Shown: positions 10,167-18,966 of the stretch, one piece after another
Layout: every line of letters begins with the position of its first letter
How positions within the stretch are numbered: the first letter of the stretch is position 1
Source of the DNA: Agrocybe praecox
Taxonomy: Eukaryota; Basidiomycota; Agaricomycetes; Agaricales; Agrocybaceae
Direction: 5' to 3'
Assembly: GCA_964017145.1 (NCBI GenBank)
Contig: CAXHKQ010000107.1
Location: 1 to 19,681 of the forward strand
DNA: 19,681 bases
Notes under the pieces: generated by a model
The model's input: the letters and a program-made list of their open reading frames with translations, nothing else
The model's database searches: none
Told to the model about the DNA's origin: nothing
Made by a program: the position numbers and the translations under genes

Positions 10167-10475
10167 GCGTGTATTCTTATTTAGCTGAAATACATTCGTA
10201 CGTTGTATGTACGGTCTTCCTGGGTGGGAATCGACGCACATGTTATATACGTAATACGTACACATTGCCTGTGCAATTGAATTCTCAACTTACGTCAACA
10301 TAAATACGCAGCACGGTTGAAAAAACCGTTGGACTCCTTCGTGATTGCATCCAATTCAATACGGAGGCGAAATTGGCTTGCACGTGTGCGATTTGAATGG
10401 GCACTGCCGATTGCACGACGAATGAAACGGAATATTATTCTAATGTTGAGCGCGCGGCGGCGCCGCGGCGCAATA
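10167..10475 (+). repeat. Dispersed repeat family, copy C
   Basis: This is the longest copy of the family seen at 8381 and 8923. It opens with GCGTGTATTCTTATTTAGCT, then TGGGAATCGACGCACATGTT, TGCAATTGAATTCTCAACTT, TTGGACTCCTTCGTGATTGC, GGAGGCGAAATTGGCTTGCA and, near the end, ATTATTCTAATGTTGAGCGC. Together with A and B it defines a unit of roughly 280-310 bp. No inverted ends or tail are visible, so the family may be an old local duplication or fragments of one transposon. Confidence 0.65.
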
Positions 10476-10975
10476 TTGAGTTATGGAAAGAGTATATAAC
10501 GCGGGCGGCACAGTCACATTGCGCGCACAATCGTTCCGTATCATGTGCGGCCGCTCGTGCGCACCCGCGCACCCGCGCACCCGCACACACGAACAAAGTT
10601 CGGCGAATTTATCGTCAGCCCGATTCCTCGAACGCCGCACGCGACCAGCGCGCACAGAAACTCGCGTGCGCACTCTATTTGCGTAAGCGTGTGTATTTAT
10701 ATGTAAACCGCGCCGAAACGAATACACGACAACCGTCGACGACGACGAAGACCAGTCGTTGGAGTGTCGGTGCGTGCGTGCGTTTGCTTTCGGTGCAGAG
10801 ACCGAAAAAATAAACATATATATTTCGCTGACCGCACTTTGCTGCGCGAGTCGTGGCGCGGCGCATAGATTTTATGGTAGTCGTGTCGTAGTTCGTAGTA
10901 GAGCAGTTCGCAATGTAAATAAACGACGAGCGACAGAGTTGGTCAGTATTTGGGATAGGATATAGGATTGCAATT
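10476..10975. other. CpG-rich block, possible promoter-like region
   Basis: A GC-rich, stop-poor stretch with CGCACC tandem repeats (about 10558-10590). TATATAA occurs at 10493-10499 and an AT run (ATATATAT) near 10816-10824. AATAAA-like hexamers also occur (10808, 10918). These motifs make an alternative promoter conceivable, but no properly spaced initiator was found and overlapping open frames encode only Arg-rich, unrecognised peptides. Confidence 0.3.
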
Positions 10976-11090
10976 GAGGTAGTCTCGATACCTTAGTCCT
11001 TACTCAAAACATATGTGTACTATGAGTATTTTGTATTTAACATGTAGAGTTTAGTACTCTGTATATAACTCTTACGTGGTTGGTGAAAAA

Positions 11091-11257
11091 ATATAGCGTT
11101 GTGGTTAGACCGGTCCACGGATACCGCGCTGTTCGTGCGTATTTCAAAAGGTAAACGAAGCGAAATCTCGCTCCAAATGAGAAAATCCCGGCGAATTCGG
11201 CAAAGCAAGCATGAAACACGGAGAAGAGAAGACCGGTCTAACCTACAACGCTATATA
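11091..11257. mobile_element. Short MITE with inverted ends
   Basis: The left end TATAGCGTTGTGGTTAGACC (continuing GGTC, to 11115) is the reverse complement of the right end (11231-11257) apart from one inserted base. The arms of about 25 bp enclose about 115 bp of non-coding sequence. TATA occurs at both outer borders and could be a 4-bp target duplication or part of the arm. The layout fits a miniature inverted-repeat transposable element of about 165 bp. The superfamily is not assigned. Confidence 0.7.
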
Positions 11258-11459
11258 TTCAGTTTCAACGTAATAGATATGAATGAATACTTCACGCTAA
11301 AAAAAATTAAAAATATAGAAATATATGTAGATGAAAATGAGCTCAACGAATTCATTGAAGATTTCATTTTGAAATTTGTATACAGTTCGAGCAATTTACA
11401 AGAGAAAGGCCACTGGCATGGCTGGACTGGGTCTAACCTCCTAAGAGTTAAATAATGTA

Positions 11460-12244
11460 CTACATGGGCTGATAAGTATCGGGAGAAATAGGGAAGGACC
11501 AACATTTTTGATGACACTTTGTTTAATTCCTCTACATAGTTTCATTTTAGCGCAATAGCCCTATATCAGTGGACGTACAACACCTCGATCACCTTAAAAA
11601 AAAAAAATCTCGATCTAGACTGCCTCATTCTTTACCTGGAACTATCATTTTTCATTCATTTTTCAAACCATATATGGGACCACAATTCAAAGCCCAATTG
11701 ATTGTTTGATGGCTTTTTGATCGATTTGGTCGATTGTGAGTTTTTGCGTTTATGCAGCACTTTCTCCGCAATGAGCTCTGGCATGCCCAAACACGTATGC
11801 ACGATATGTATAATTTCGTTATATAACCTAGGGGTATAAGCAATCTCTAGGTTCCATCTTTTCCGAATTCCGAAATTATTTGGTGGACTTATTGAGGTTT
11901 TCGCCAGGAACTGCCACATTTAGGTGTCCACTGCGCGCATCGTCTTCGGTGCCCAAATGGAAGGTACATAATAGTTTACACAATTTCCGAATTCAATTTC
12001 GGCTAGGGCAGACCCCAGATAACAATTATTCAAGACATTTTGTCAGTGCTTCAATACGACTTTAACCACCATATGTTGTCAAACCGCGAGGTACAATAAA
12101 TACAATAGATTCCAAACTTATGTCAGAACGAGTATAAGATTTTGTTTGGCTGGCTGAAAGATGATTATGATCAACAATAAATGTTGTCTTCATCAAAAAT
12201 GTTGTTCCTTCCCTGTTTCTCCCGATACATATCAGCCCATGTAG
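11460..12244 (-). mobile_element. Internally deleted mariner element
   Basis: Inverted ends begin CTACATGGGCTGATAAGTAT at 11460 and are mirrored at 12244; the arms run about 55 bp with few mismatches. Both ends are flanked by TA, the mariner target duplication (11458-11459 and 12245-12246). The sequence GGGCTGATAAGT resembles termini of irritans-type mariners. At 785 bp the element is well short of a complete mariner of about 1.3 kb. The minus strand carries remains of the transposase N-terminal half, and the catalytic half is missing. Confidence 0.88.
11656..12040 (-). pseudogene. Mariner transposase N-terminal fragment, broken
   Basis: Reading the minus strand from about 12040, VLNNCYLG is followed in another frame by LGTEDDARSGHLNVAV (about 11905-11955), which matches the linker after the first HTH of mariner transposases (typically STED..RSGRP..V). 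In the open frame 11656-11919, LEIAYTPRLYNEIIHIVHTC then LGMPELIAEKVLHKRK matches the second HTH (IADALKIS..V..ILH..LGM.KL.AKWVP). At least two frameshifts and several stops separate these parts. The D,D34D catalytic domain is absent, so the product cannot transpose anything. The fragment shows that the enclosing element derives from a true mariner. Confidence 0.8.
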
Positions 12245-12246
12245 TA

Positions 12247-12719
12247 TTTAGAATTTATTATTTTTAATTATCAGCTTTGATATTATAGAAGTATCAGTTG
12301 TCATTCTATTAACGGTTTTATTTTGACTATGTGACAACGATTTTGTATTCGGTGTAGATGCAATCAGTGCTGGAATTTATTAAGCTTATCGTAATACTTG
12401 TTTCTTTTAATACACCATTTCGATCAACATTTCCACACAAAATACACTAGACACACTGCCCACTGACAGTATATTCAAAGTATGCTATTTATGTCTAAAT
12501 ATTCATTACGAATTCCTGTGCAGCAGTTGAATTCGCAAAGAATATTTTGATCGAAACGAACCTTTCCGATAAAACAACATTCCGATAAGCTGGAAAGATG
12601 CGCTATCAATGATTTCGCAGTACTCTCTATCAATAACGATGCCTAATTTGAAGAGGAAAAGTCAATAGTATATATTCCAAATGTCCATTTTTGCAAGTAT
12701 TTCTAAACAGTCTGCCACC
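12247..12719. other. AT-rich spacer
   Basis: AT-rich sequence downstream of the deleted mariner. I see no exon, RNA gene or repeat family in it. Confidence 0.4.
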
Positions 12720-13576
12720 CATTTGCCGAGCTCGCGCTTGCGGCGGCTCAAACGAACACACCCGCTCGAACGCGCGGTCGCTCGCAATCCAGCCAGAGCG
12801 AACATGTTGTGTCAACATTGGCGGTGCGGTGGCTCTCATCATGTGCGCAGGACGGGGCACAGCACTACTGAATATACTTGAATACTGCATGTGTGTGTGT
12901 GTGTGTGTGTATCTGTGTGCGTGTGTATATACAATTGCGCGTGATGGTTCATCGTGTCATCCGATGCGAAAACGGCTTTGCGAATCGGATGCGTGTTACG
13001 CGGATTTCGCGGAACTCGGGATTGGTGGACGTCAGCGATAGAAGCGCGCGCGTGCGGGCGGTTTCATTTGTATGCTGGGTGAGGCCGCTAAATCCGGACA
13101 CGATTCAATTAAGATATCTACGACTGTTCTGCTGTATGGCCCATTGTACATTTTCAAGTGTTTTTCTATGGACAAATTTGGCAACTATTCAAGCAATTGA
13201 AGATAGTTTTGAATATGCTCTTGATGATCGTACGAACAATCATTTGAAACAAATATTCCACATTTATCCAGATTTTTACGCCCCATCCTGTATCTGTGTA
13301 TGTGTGAAATACTGGAGGCATCTGAATTTCGGTAGAGCATTTGCTCCCATCACCACCACCACACTTATGCAAATCGAGCATTGCGAGCATTGCTGGGTTT
13401 GTTTGAATTGGCCGACTAGAAAAATATACGCGAATCGCTGGAAATTTAAGTGCAATTGTGTGTCGATGATGCCGCGTGCGGTGGTTCGCGGCAGCTTGTT
13501 AGTCTACAAAAATATACCACATTGCTCTGAATTCCGAGTTGGTAATAACAAAATTGGATTTGGGCGAATCGGTTAA
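12720..13576. other. GC-rich block with unresolved long open frame
   Basis: The block is CpG-rich to about 13080, with a (GT)10 run at 12891-12910. A plus-strand frame runs from ATG 12944 to the stop ending at 13576 (210 codons). The translation is rich in Cys, Arg and His, has no repeating domain, no signal peptide and no family resemblance, and its ATG lies just after a dinucleotide run. Codon use does not look selected. I regard it as probably fortuitous, but it is the longest open frame in the window and therefore recorded. Confidence 0.25.
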
Positions 13577-14380
13577 ACGTGCGAGCGAATTCGCCGGAAT
13601 TTCGTCGGCATTCGGCAGCCGACATCGGCGTAATTAATTAATTCAAACTAATGCTGATGGCAATGAGTGCGGCAGTGGGGCGTTAGCAGTTCGCTGGAGG
13701 CAAGCCAATCAGCAGTTCATTGAATTCCACATCAATATTGAATCGTTGATGCATGCTGTCCAATTTATTGAATTGCCCTTTCCCTCACACATGCGGCTAC
13801 TTTGCCAACGACAAACGTTAGAGAACGTCGGAGCGGTATTTAAACTGTGTGCGCAGAAACGTTCTCTGCCTGGCGGCTACATCAAACGTCGACGTCGTCC
13901 TCGTCTAATTTCGCCGACCACGCGCTTTGTTTGCAGTCCTTTGACGGAAGTACGGCGAGAGATCATTATAAAATATGCATCGCTCAATGTCATCGCGTCT
14001 ACAGTGCAGAGTCGGATTCTATGCTACGCTTGGCGAATAATTGCGCGCTCGTAACCGTCTTAACCGACTTTAGTTACTGAATTCAAGTTTTATTTCATCC
14101 AATTAATTTGTCAAGCATTGGAAAAGCATTGTATTCGATTAGCTTTAGCCAGCAATATTTCCGTTCACAAATAATATCTGTGTTCATTGAATGGAATAAA
14201 TCGTAAAGTCGAGAGGGAGTTCAAACAAGCGAGAAAATGTTCGCTCCTGCTTCGACTCGTTACCGCGCCTTGACTGGTTTTATTTTAACCAATATCAACA
14301 CATATATCTAAGACATCGCATTCTCTGTTCCTTTTTCTACCTCTCTTATTCCGTCTGCTGCTGTCGCACAGACATTATTG
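13577..14380. other. Intronic spacer
   Basis: Mixed composition. TATAAAA occurs at 13967-13973 without a convincing initiator at the expected distance. Overlapping short frames on the plus strand (13746-14080) have no family match. No gene is supported. Confidence 0.35.
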
Positions 14381-15080
14381 CGCTAATGCGCAGCGCTCGC
14401 GTTCGCCGAACGCCGCCGAAGTGTAGACATTTTTTTCAGCCCGATGCACGCAGCTTCGCCCTGCAATTCGCAGAACGCGACGCATTGGAACATTTTTTAT
14501 CGCGCCATTCGCATCAATGAGCTGACGTATTTATGCATTGGCTCTGGCTCTCGTTGTGTCTGGGACATATGTGCATACATCCGATGCACCAGCGAACAAT
14601 CGCACTGCGGAATACTCGACAAATTCCCTTCTGCTGCTTGCCATGCAAATTCGTGTGTCGTGTGCGGTTCGGAATTTCTGTACCTGCGGACGGTAAATCA
14701 ACGCTCTGCCGGCATGCATGCCCGACGACGCGCTCGGCGGGTGCGTATTTATTATCCGATTTGAACGCCTATAGGGACGGGTGCATACGGCGGGGACAAT
14801 GGACAACGGAATCCGATCAACTCTGTCCACGCGCGTCAGTTGAATTTTGCGTACAGATGCGAATGCAAACAAACGCTTCGCGACGAACCGATATGCAAAT
14901 CGATCAGCAGCAGCAGCAGCAGCAGCTCTGCTCTGCAGAGCGATTTAAATGGAAAACTGGCCCGGCCACACAATAGAATTGATTTCTCGTTAACACCTTG
15001 CGGCCCGGCCTGCAGATGAAATTCAACGACACCGGCATGACGATGGGTTTTCAATAGGGACGTTCCATTCACGCGAAATT
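14381..15080. other. GC-richer block with (CAG)7
   Basis: GC-richer sequence with overlapping short frames on both strands. A (CAG)7 run at 14905-14925 is followed by CTCTGCTCTGCAGAG. The plus-strand frame through it would give a Gln run within an unrecognised peptide. No exon boundaries or domains support a gene. Confidence 0.35.
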
Positions 15081-15089
15081 AATCTGATA

Positions 15090-15560
15090 CTAGCCGCTAC
15101 GCGGCCAGCGTGTATCCGGAGAGTCCATCTAAATCAAACAACATTTCATTGATCAAACACAAAAAAAAATGATCTCACAATTCTCACTTTAATAGCCGAT
15201 ATACGGCCAAAAAGAACTCGATATATGTCCAAAGTGTCTATCGTTTAATTCTTTGACTAACAATTTAAAATAAGAAGAATGGTTGTCTGGGTTGTGAATT
15301 ACAATAATTAAAATGATCGAAAATAGAACCCAAATGTACACAAATTAAAGAGATTGCTGTCTCTAATTTTATATCAATTTCAATCTCTTTCTTTATCTCT
15401 ATCTCTATCTCTATACCTATCTCTTTTTTCTATCTATTTATTTTTATCTCAATATTTGGGTTCATATATCTAACATGCCACCGTAGAACAGTATAAATAC
15501 TCGAAGCGATACTATTCTATTCATTTCTGTCCCTAAAAAAGGATAATCTGTCTAAACAGA
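15090..15560 (-). mobile_element. Helitron-like element, 3' part (copy 2)
   Basis: This is the reverse-complement partner of the element at 138-343. On the minus strand it ends GCCGCGTAGCGGCTAG at 15090 and is followed by T (A at 15089 on the plus strand), the same hairpin-CTAG-T end. Matching blocks are GTTTGATCAATGAAATG, ATTAAAGTGAGAAT and, after an extra stretch of about 260 bp absent from copy 1, GACAGAAATGAATAGAATAG and ATCGCTTCGAGTA (about 15500-15530). Homology stops where the mariner remnant begins at 15561. The element has no coding sequence. Calling both copies Helitron-like rests on the shared terminal structure. Confidence 0.6.
15325..15472. repeat. Pyrimidine-rich insert with inverted GAACCCAAAT ends
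   Basis: GAACCCAAAT (about 15327) and ATTTGGGTTC (about 15453-15463) are inverted repeats enclosing about 125 bp, including a TATCTC/TCTATC microsatellite (about 15395-15445). The whole lies in the part of Helitron-like copy 2 that copy 1 lacks. It may be a nested small element or simply a private segment of copy 2. Confidence 0.4.
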
Positions 15561-15997
15561 ACATCGTTTGAAAGGTATTGACAGCACCTTTCAAATGACG
15601 TTTAGTTTGTTTACATTAGATTCCGCGCTCAAAAGTTACGGTCGATCGAAATGGAGTTCGCAAATCACGAAATTCGAGCTATTTTGAAATTTTATTTTGC
15701 ACAAGGCAAAACCGCTGCAGAATCGCGAAGAGCGATTTGTGCCGTTCTGGGAGACGAAAAACTATCGATCAGAACAGCGGAGGAATGGTTCAGACGATTC
15801 CGTCGTGGTGAAACTGACACCTCAACATCGATCGTAACTTTTGAGCGCGGAATCTAATGTAAACAAACTAAACGTCATTTGAAAGGTGCTGTCAATACCT
15901 TTCAAACGATGTATAGGGTTACCAGATGCGACATCTGTAGCAGGAGCGCCGCGAAATTTGAATGAAAAACCCGGAAGCCCATTATTCCCCAACCTAA
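15561..15997 (+). mobile_element. Mariner remnant with transposase HTH only
   Basis: Arms at about 15561-15648 and 15829-15912 are near-perfect inverted repeats (ACATCGTTTGAAAGGTATTG at the left outer end). Each contains its own small palindrome, TTTGAAAGGT...ACCTTTCAAA. The right side continues to about 15997, where the minus strand begins TTAGGTTGGGGAATAATGGG, the style of mariner termini, next to TA at 15998-15999. The matching outer segment is missing on the left, so the element is truncated there. Between the arms lies only the start of a transposase frame. The element is therefore a non-autonomous, partly truncated mariner derivative abutting Helitron-like copy 2. Confidence 0.75.
15651..15857 (+). 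pseudogene. Mariner transposase fragment (first HTH domain)
   Basis: The 68-codon frame starts at an ATG directly after the left inverted arm. Residues 1-57 match the first helix-turn-helix of mariner transposases (HTH_48 type): ILKFYFAQGKTAAESRRAIC, then the turn (VLGDEKLSIRTAEEWFRRF) and RRGETDT. A complete transposase is about 345 residues. Here, after about residue 57, the frame runs into the right inverted arm and stops at TAA 15857. The second HTH and the catalytic domain are gone. Unlike the other mariner remains in the window, this piece has no internal stop or frameshift. A bare DNA-binding domain could in theory bind element ends, but expression is not shown and lack of decay may only mean recent insertion. 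Confidence 0.75.
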
Positions 15998-15999
15998 TA

Positions 16000-16440
16000 T
16001 GTAGATTGGTCAATCGGGAAATATCCCCTGGTGCGTGGTCGCGTAGTCCATTATTTTGAATAGACATAACATATTGTTCGAGATGGAATACAAATTGTCG
16101 CAATCGCCATTCCTCTGATCGAGTTATTGAATTTCAAAAATGGAGCATTCCTTATTGCAAACCACCCCAGTTCCTTTATTGGAGCTGACGTGCTCGCACG
16201 TCTGTTGTTCACCAACCATTCATCATCATCATCTCGCTCGGTGAATGGGTATCAATAATATTATGCACGCGGCGGACGCGACGACGAAGGACTGACGTTG
16301 AGAGTATGGTGCAAAAAATCGCGTTCGATAGCATCGCATGCTAACGAAAAGCATGCACAGGCACAGGTATGCGCTTCGGCTCGCTGACGAGGACGTCGAC
16401 ACGACGACGACGTAAAACTCGAGTGCGATTGTTGTTGAAG
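16000..16440. other. Spacer
   Basis: From about 16170 the sequence becomes richer in CpG, GAC/GACGA runs (16272-16290, 16392-16412) and CAT repeats (16222-16232). No gene or repeat family is supported. Confidence 0.35.
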
Positions 16441-16441
16441 T

Positions 16442-16584
16442 CAGTGGTGTAGCTGGGATTTATCGCAGGGGGGGTGTTATGATATTTTCAGAGAATAAAC
16501 TCCTTACTTTCAATACAAAATCGAACAGTTTTTTTATCTAATTTCTATACAACATAACTCCGAAGAAATTGTCATACGCCACTG
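16442..16584. mobile_element. Possible hAT-type MITE
   Basis: The left border CAGTGGTGTAGCTGGGATT, followed by a run of seven G's (16469-16475), and the right border TACGCCACTG form short inverted ends (CAGTGGYGTA). CAGTGGCGTA...-type ends followed by G runs are common in arthropod hAT elements. The interior is AT-rich and non-coding. No 8-bp target duplication was found, which weakens the call. Confidence 0.4.
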
Positions 16585-17064
16585 GTATGCGCATCGTCTG
16601 TCGCACACCGGCTGTTATTGCTGCTGCTGCTGCCGGCTGCCGGCTGCCGATGGCTGTGTCGATGAGGGCTGCGGGCTCGTGTACGTTTGTGTGTGTGTGT
16701 GTGTGTGAGCGTCTATGCTGCGCGACTATGCGCGATGTTGCACTCGAGCACGCTCGAGCTTGCCCGCATTAAGTTTGATTTCCAGGTAAATGCGTCAGAG
16801 CGCGCGAACGAGCACCTCGAGCACCCTTACGCGATCATATGTGGGAACGAATGCGCAGACTGAATGCATGGGTTCGGTTCGCAGTGGTGCAAGTCAAGAG
16901 CGATGCTCCGGAGACACTACGAATTCTGTGAATTCGGGTATCTATTGTACTAGGATCTAGGATCATACCATTGAGATTGCAAAATGTTGACGAGATTCGA
17001 AAGCACGCACCTGTTATTATTAAGGATGAGTTTCGCTAATCGCCAGATATAAATCTCCAGTATT
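16585..17064. other. GC-richer spacer with (GT)n
   Basis: Contains GCTGCTGCTGCTGCC and GGCTGCCGGCTGCCG (about 16620-16647), a (GT)n run at 16688-16708 and CTCGAGCACGCTCGAGC near 16743-16759. Nothing here supports a gene. The end is the insertion site of the following SINE. Confidence 0.35.
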
Positions 17065-17078
17065 ACTTGTAACATTTT

Positions 17079-17503
17079 GACGACGCGATGGTAGAGTGGG
17101 TAGCGTAGTCGGGTTTTGGAATCAAAAGTTGTTGGTTCGAATCCCCGAAGCGGCACCTCAAATTTATCGTCGTCGTCAAAAACTGGGAACTGTGTAATCA
17201 GCAATAAACAGGTTGCTATACACAAAAACAATATGTTCTCGAAGCGCAGAGTGGAAAAAACAACGTATCACTCTGCCCGTGTGTGAGCAGACACGTAAAT
17301 GTTGGCTTGGCTTTGTTCTCTCTCTCAGTGTAGCGCTGTGCGCTGATTTCGTTCTAGTAAAAAGCTCCTGTTTGAGTGAAACTGCCCTGTTGATATACTG
17401 GTGCCTATCAACAGTAAAATAACCTGTAAAAGCTTCGTATTTTCAAATACAGCCGCCCAACACTCCTTAATGGGGTAAATGGATGTAGATGATGATGATG
17501 ATG
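17079..17503 (+). mobile_element. tRNA-derived SINE with target duplication
   Basis: A perfect 14-bp direct repeat, ACTTGTAACATTTT, flanks the insert (17065-17078 and 17504-17517). The head has a pol III A box, TGGTAGAGTGGG (17089-17100, one mismatch to consensus), and a perfect B box, GGTTCGAATCC (17134-17144), 33 bases apart as in a tRNA. A body of about 310 bp without a pol III motif follows. The 3' end is a GAT/ATG microsatellite tail (about 17485-17503). Together these show a full-length SINE of 425 bp inserted by target-primed reverse transcription. The anticodon arm is imperfect, so it is not a working tRNA gene. The intact duplication suggests a rather recent insertion. Confidence 0.9.
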
Positions 17504-17517
17504 ACTTGTAACATTTT

Positions 17518-17862
17518 AAGATCGCTGGCCTAACGAATAGGCGGCCCTACGAGGCGAACCATGAAAAAAGTCATATTCGATTGATTTGAAGAAAATATAA
17601 GCGGTGCTCAGCAAGGGCGAGGCTCATCGAATGTCCTTTCCTGTTGGTGAACCGTTGAGCAAATGGGGACATAAATAGCGGTGCGTTTCCCATACTGTCG
17701 ATTAGTACTTGAGAATATACTATCTTCAATCGTTGACTAAATCAATATGCATATTCGTGAGATACAACTTATTTTTAATGGAATTAAGCTACTGGTGAGT
17801 TATGTACTTTACATGAACAACTCATTGATAACACTACGTAACAAATATGAGACAAAATCATA
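17518..17862. other. Spacer between SINE and foldback
   Basis: AT-rich sequence with no recognised gene or repeat. Confidence 0.4.
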
Positions 17863-18966
17863 ATCCCTCCTTCTGTATAACATTTTCTAATGTGCTTTCA
17901 TTCCCTAATCAAGAATTCAAAATAAAAATGTTGGTTTTTGGATGGGCCTTAGGCGATATTGGCGTATGTTGTGTTTTTCGACATATCATCAGAAAATTGT
18001 CTACATCTCATATGCGAATTTTCGTAGACCGATATTTCACATATGAAATGAATGCTCATTAAAAATGCTACAATTCATGTTGACATTGTGTTGAGCTCAT
18101 GTTCATAGTTTCAGAGTTACCATGCTACAAAAGTAAAAAAAAAGTTCGAAAATGTGCAAAAATGATGAAAATAAAATCACGCGAACAATATTTTTGTTGA
18201 AAATACGGCAAATCCTGAAATGTTATTCTACTTATCCGGTAGCTTTAAATCGCACGCATCTTCAAAGCTGTCGATTCATATTTTCGTAGGGTTAACTCAG
18301 GTGTTGTGACATATAAACAAAGTACAAATTGTATCATTTTGGACCAACGTAGGAAAACGTCTACAATTTAACTTCTACAATATAGCACGCAGACCAAAAC
18401 TGTATTATATTTTTTGAGCAACTTGAAAATGTCTACAAATCTACATCTTCAGTTCGACTTTTTTTTTGTCACCCATACATTTCTTCCACAAAGTATCGGA
18501 ACATGTCATAGAATAAAAGAAAATATCTTCGTTATCTATCCAAGGATATTATCATGTAGTGGGTCAAAAGAAGCACAAATGTTCAAGCTACCGGAAAAAC
18601 GAAATAACAATTAGGGACTTTTCGTATTTTCATCAGAAAAGTTGTTCGCGTGATTGTATCTTCATATTTCTTGCACTTTTTTTAACTTGTTTCACTTCTG
18701 TTGCACGGTAACTCTGGAACTGTGAACATGAGCTCAACACAATGTCAACATGAATTGTAGCATTTTTAATAAGCTTTAATTTCATAAGCGAAATATCGGT
18801 CTAAGAAAATTCGTATATGAGATATAGACCATTTTCTAAGGACATGTAAAAAAAAATACAACATATGCCAATATCGCCGAATGCCATCCAAAAACCAAAA
18901 TTTTTATTTTGAATTCTTGATTAGGAAATGAAAGCACATTAGAAAATTGCATACAGAAGGAGGGAT
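17863..18966. mobile_element. Large foldback element, 1.1 kb
   Basis: Arms of about 385 bp (17863-18248 and 18584-18966) are reverse complements with scattered mismatches and small indels. Examples are ATCCCTCCTTCTGTAT at the left outer end (mirrored at 18951-18966), TTTTCTAATGTGCTTTC, CAAGAATTCAAAATAAAAAT, GCTACAATTCATGTTGACAT, TTGTGTTGAGCTCATGTTCA, AATCACGCGAACAA and TCCGGTAGCTT at the inner limit. A loop of about 335 bp is unmatched. There is no coding sequence. This is a foldback-type DNA element; its TIR superfamily is unknown and no target duplication was identified. If transcribed within the intron it would form a long hairpin. Mismatches show the two arms have diverged, so the element is not young. 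Confidence 0.9.

Noticed and set aside
10397..10817. Overlapping plus and minus frames of 125-138 codons
   Set aside because: Both strands are open because of GC-rich composition. Peptides are Arg/His/Ala-rich with no recognised family.
249..15195. One giant TIR transposon of about 15 kb bounded by the inverted copies
   Set aside because: The copies end in a hairpin plus CTAG and the interval holds a host promoter and exon but no transposase or polymerase spanning it. Two separate insertions are simpler.
15822..16103. Minus-strand 93-codon frame
   Set aside because: Most of it translates the end of the mariner remnant and its inverted arm; it has no match to a gene.
17079..17155. Functional tRNA gene
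   Set aside because: A and B boxes are good, but the anticodon arm does not form a proper 7-base loop, and the sequence is the head of a 425-bp insertion with target duplication and tail.
16950..17231. Minus-strand 93-codon frame with GFEPTTFDSKTRLRYPLYH
   Set aside because: This is the antisense translation of the tRNA-like SINE head (A and B boxes), a common artefact.
17863..18966. miRNA precursor
   Set aside because: Arms of about 385 bp with a 335-bp loop are far longer than a miRNA hairpin and fit a foldback transposon.
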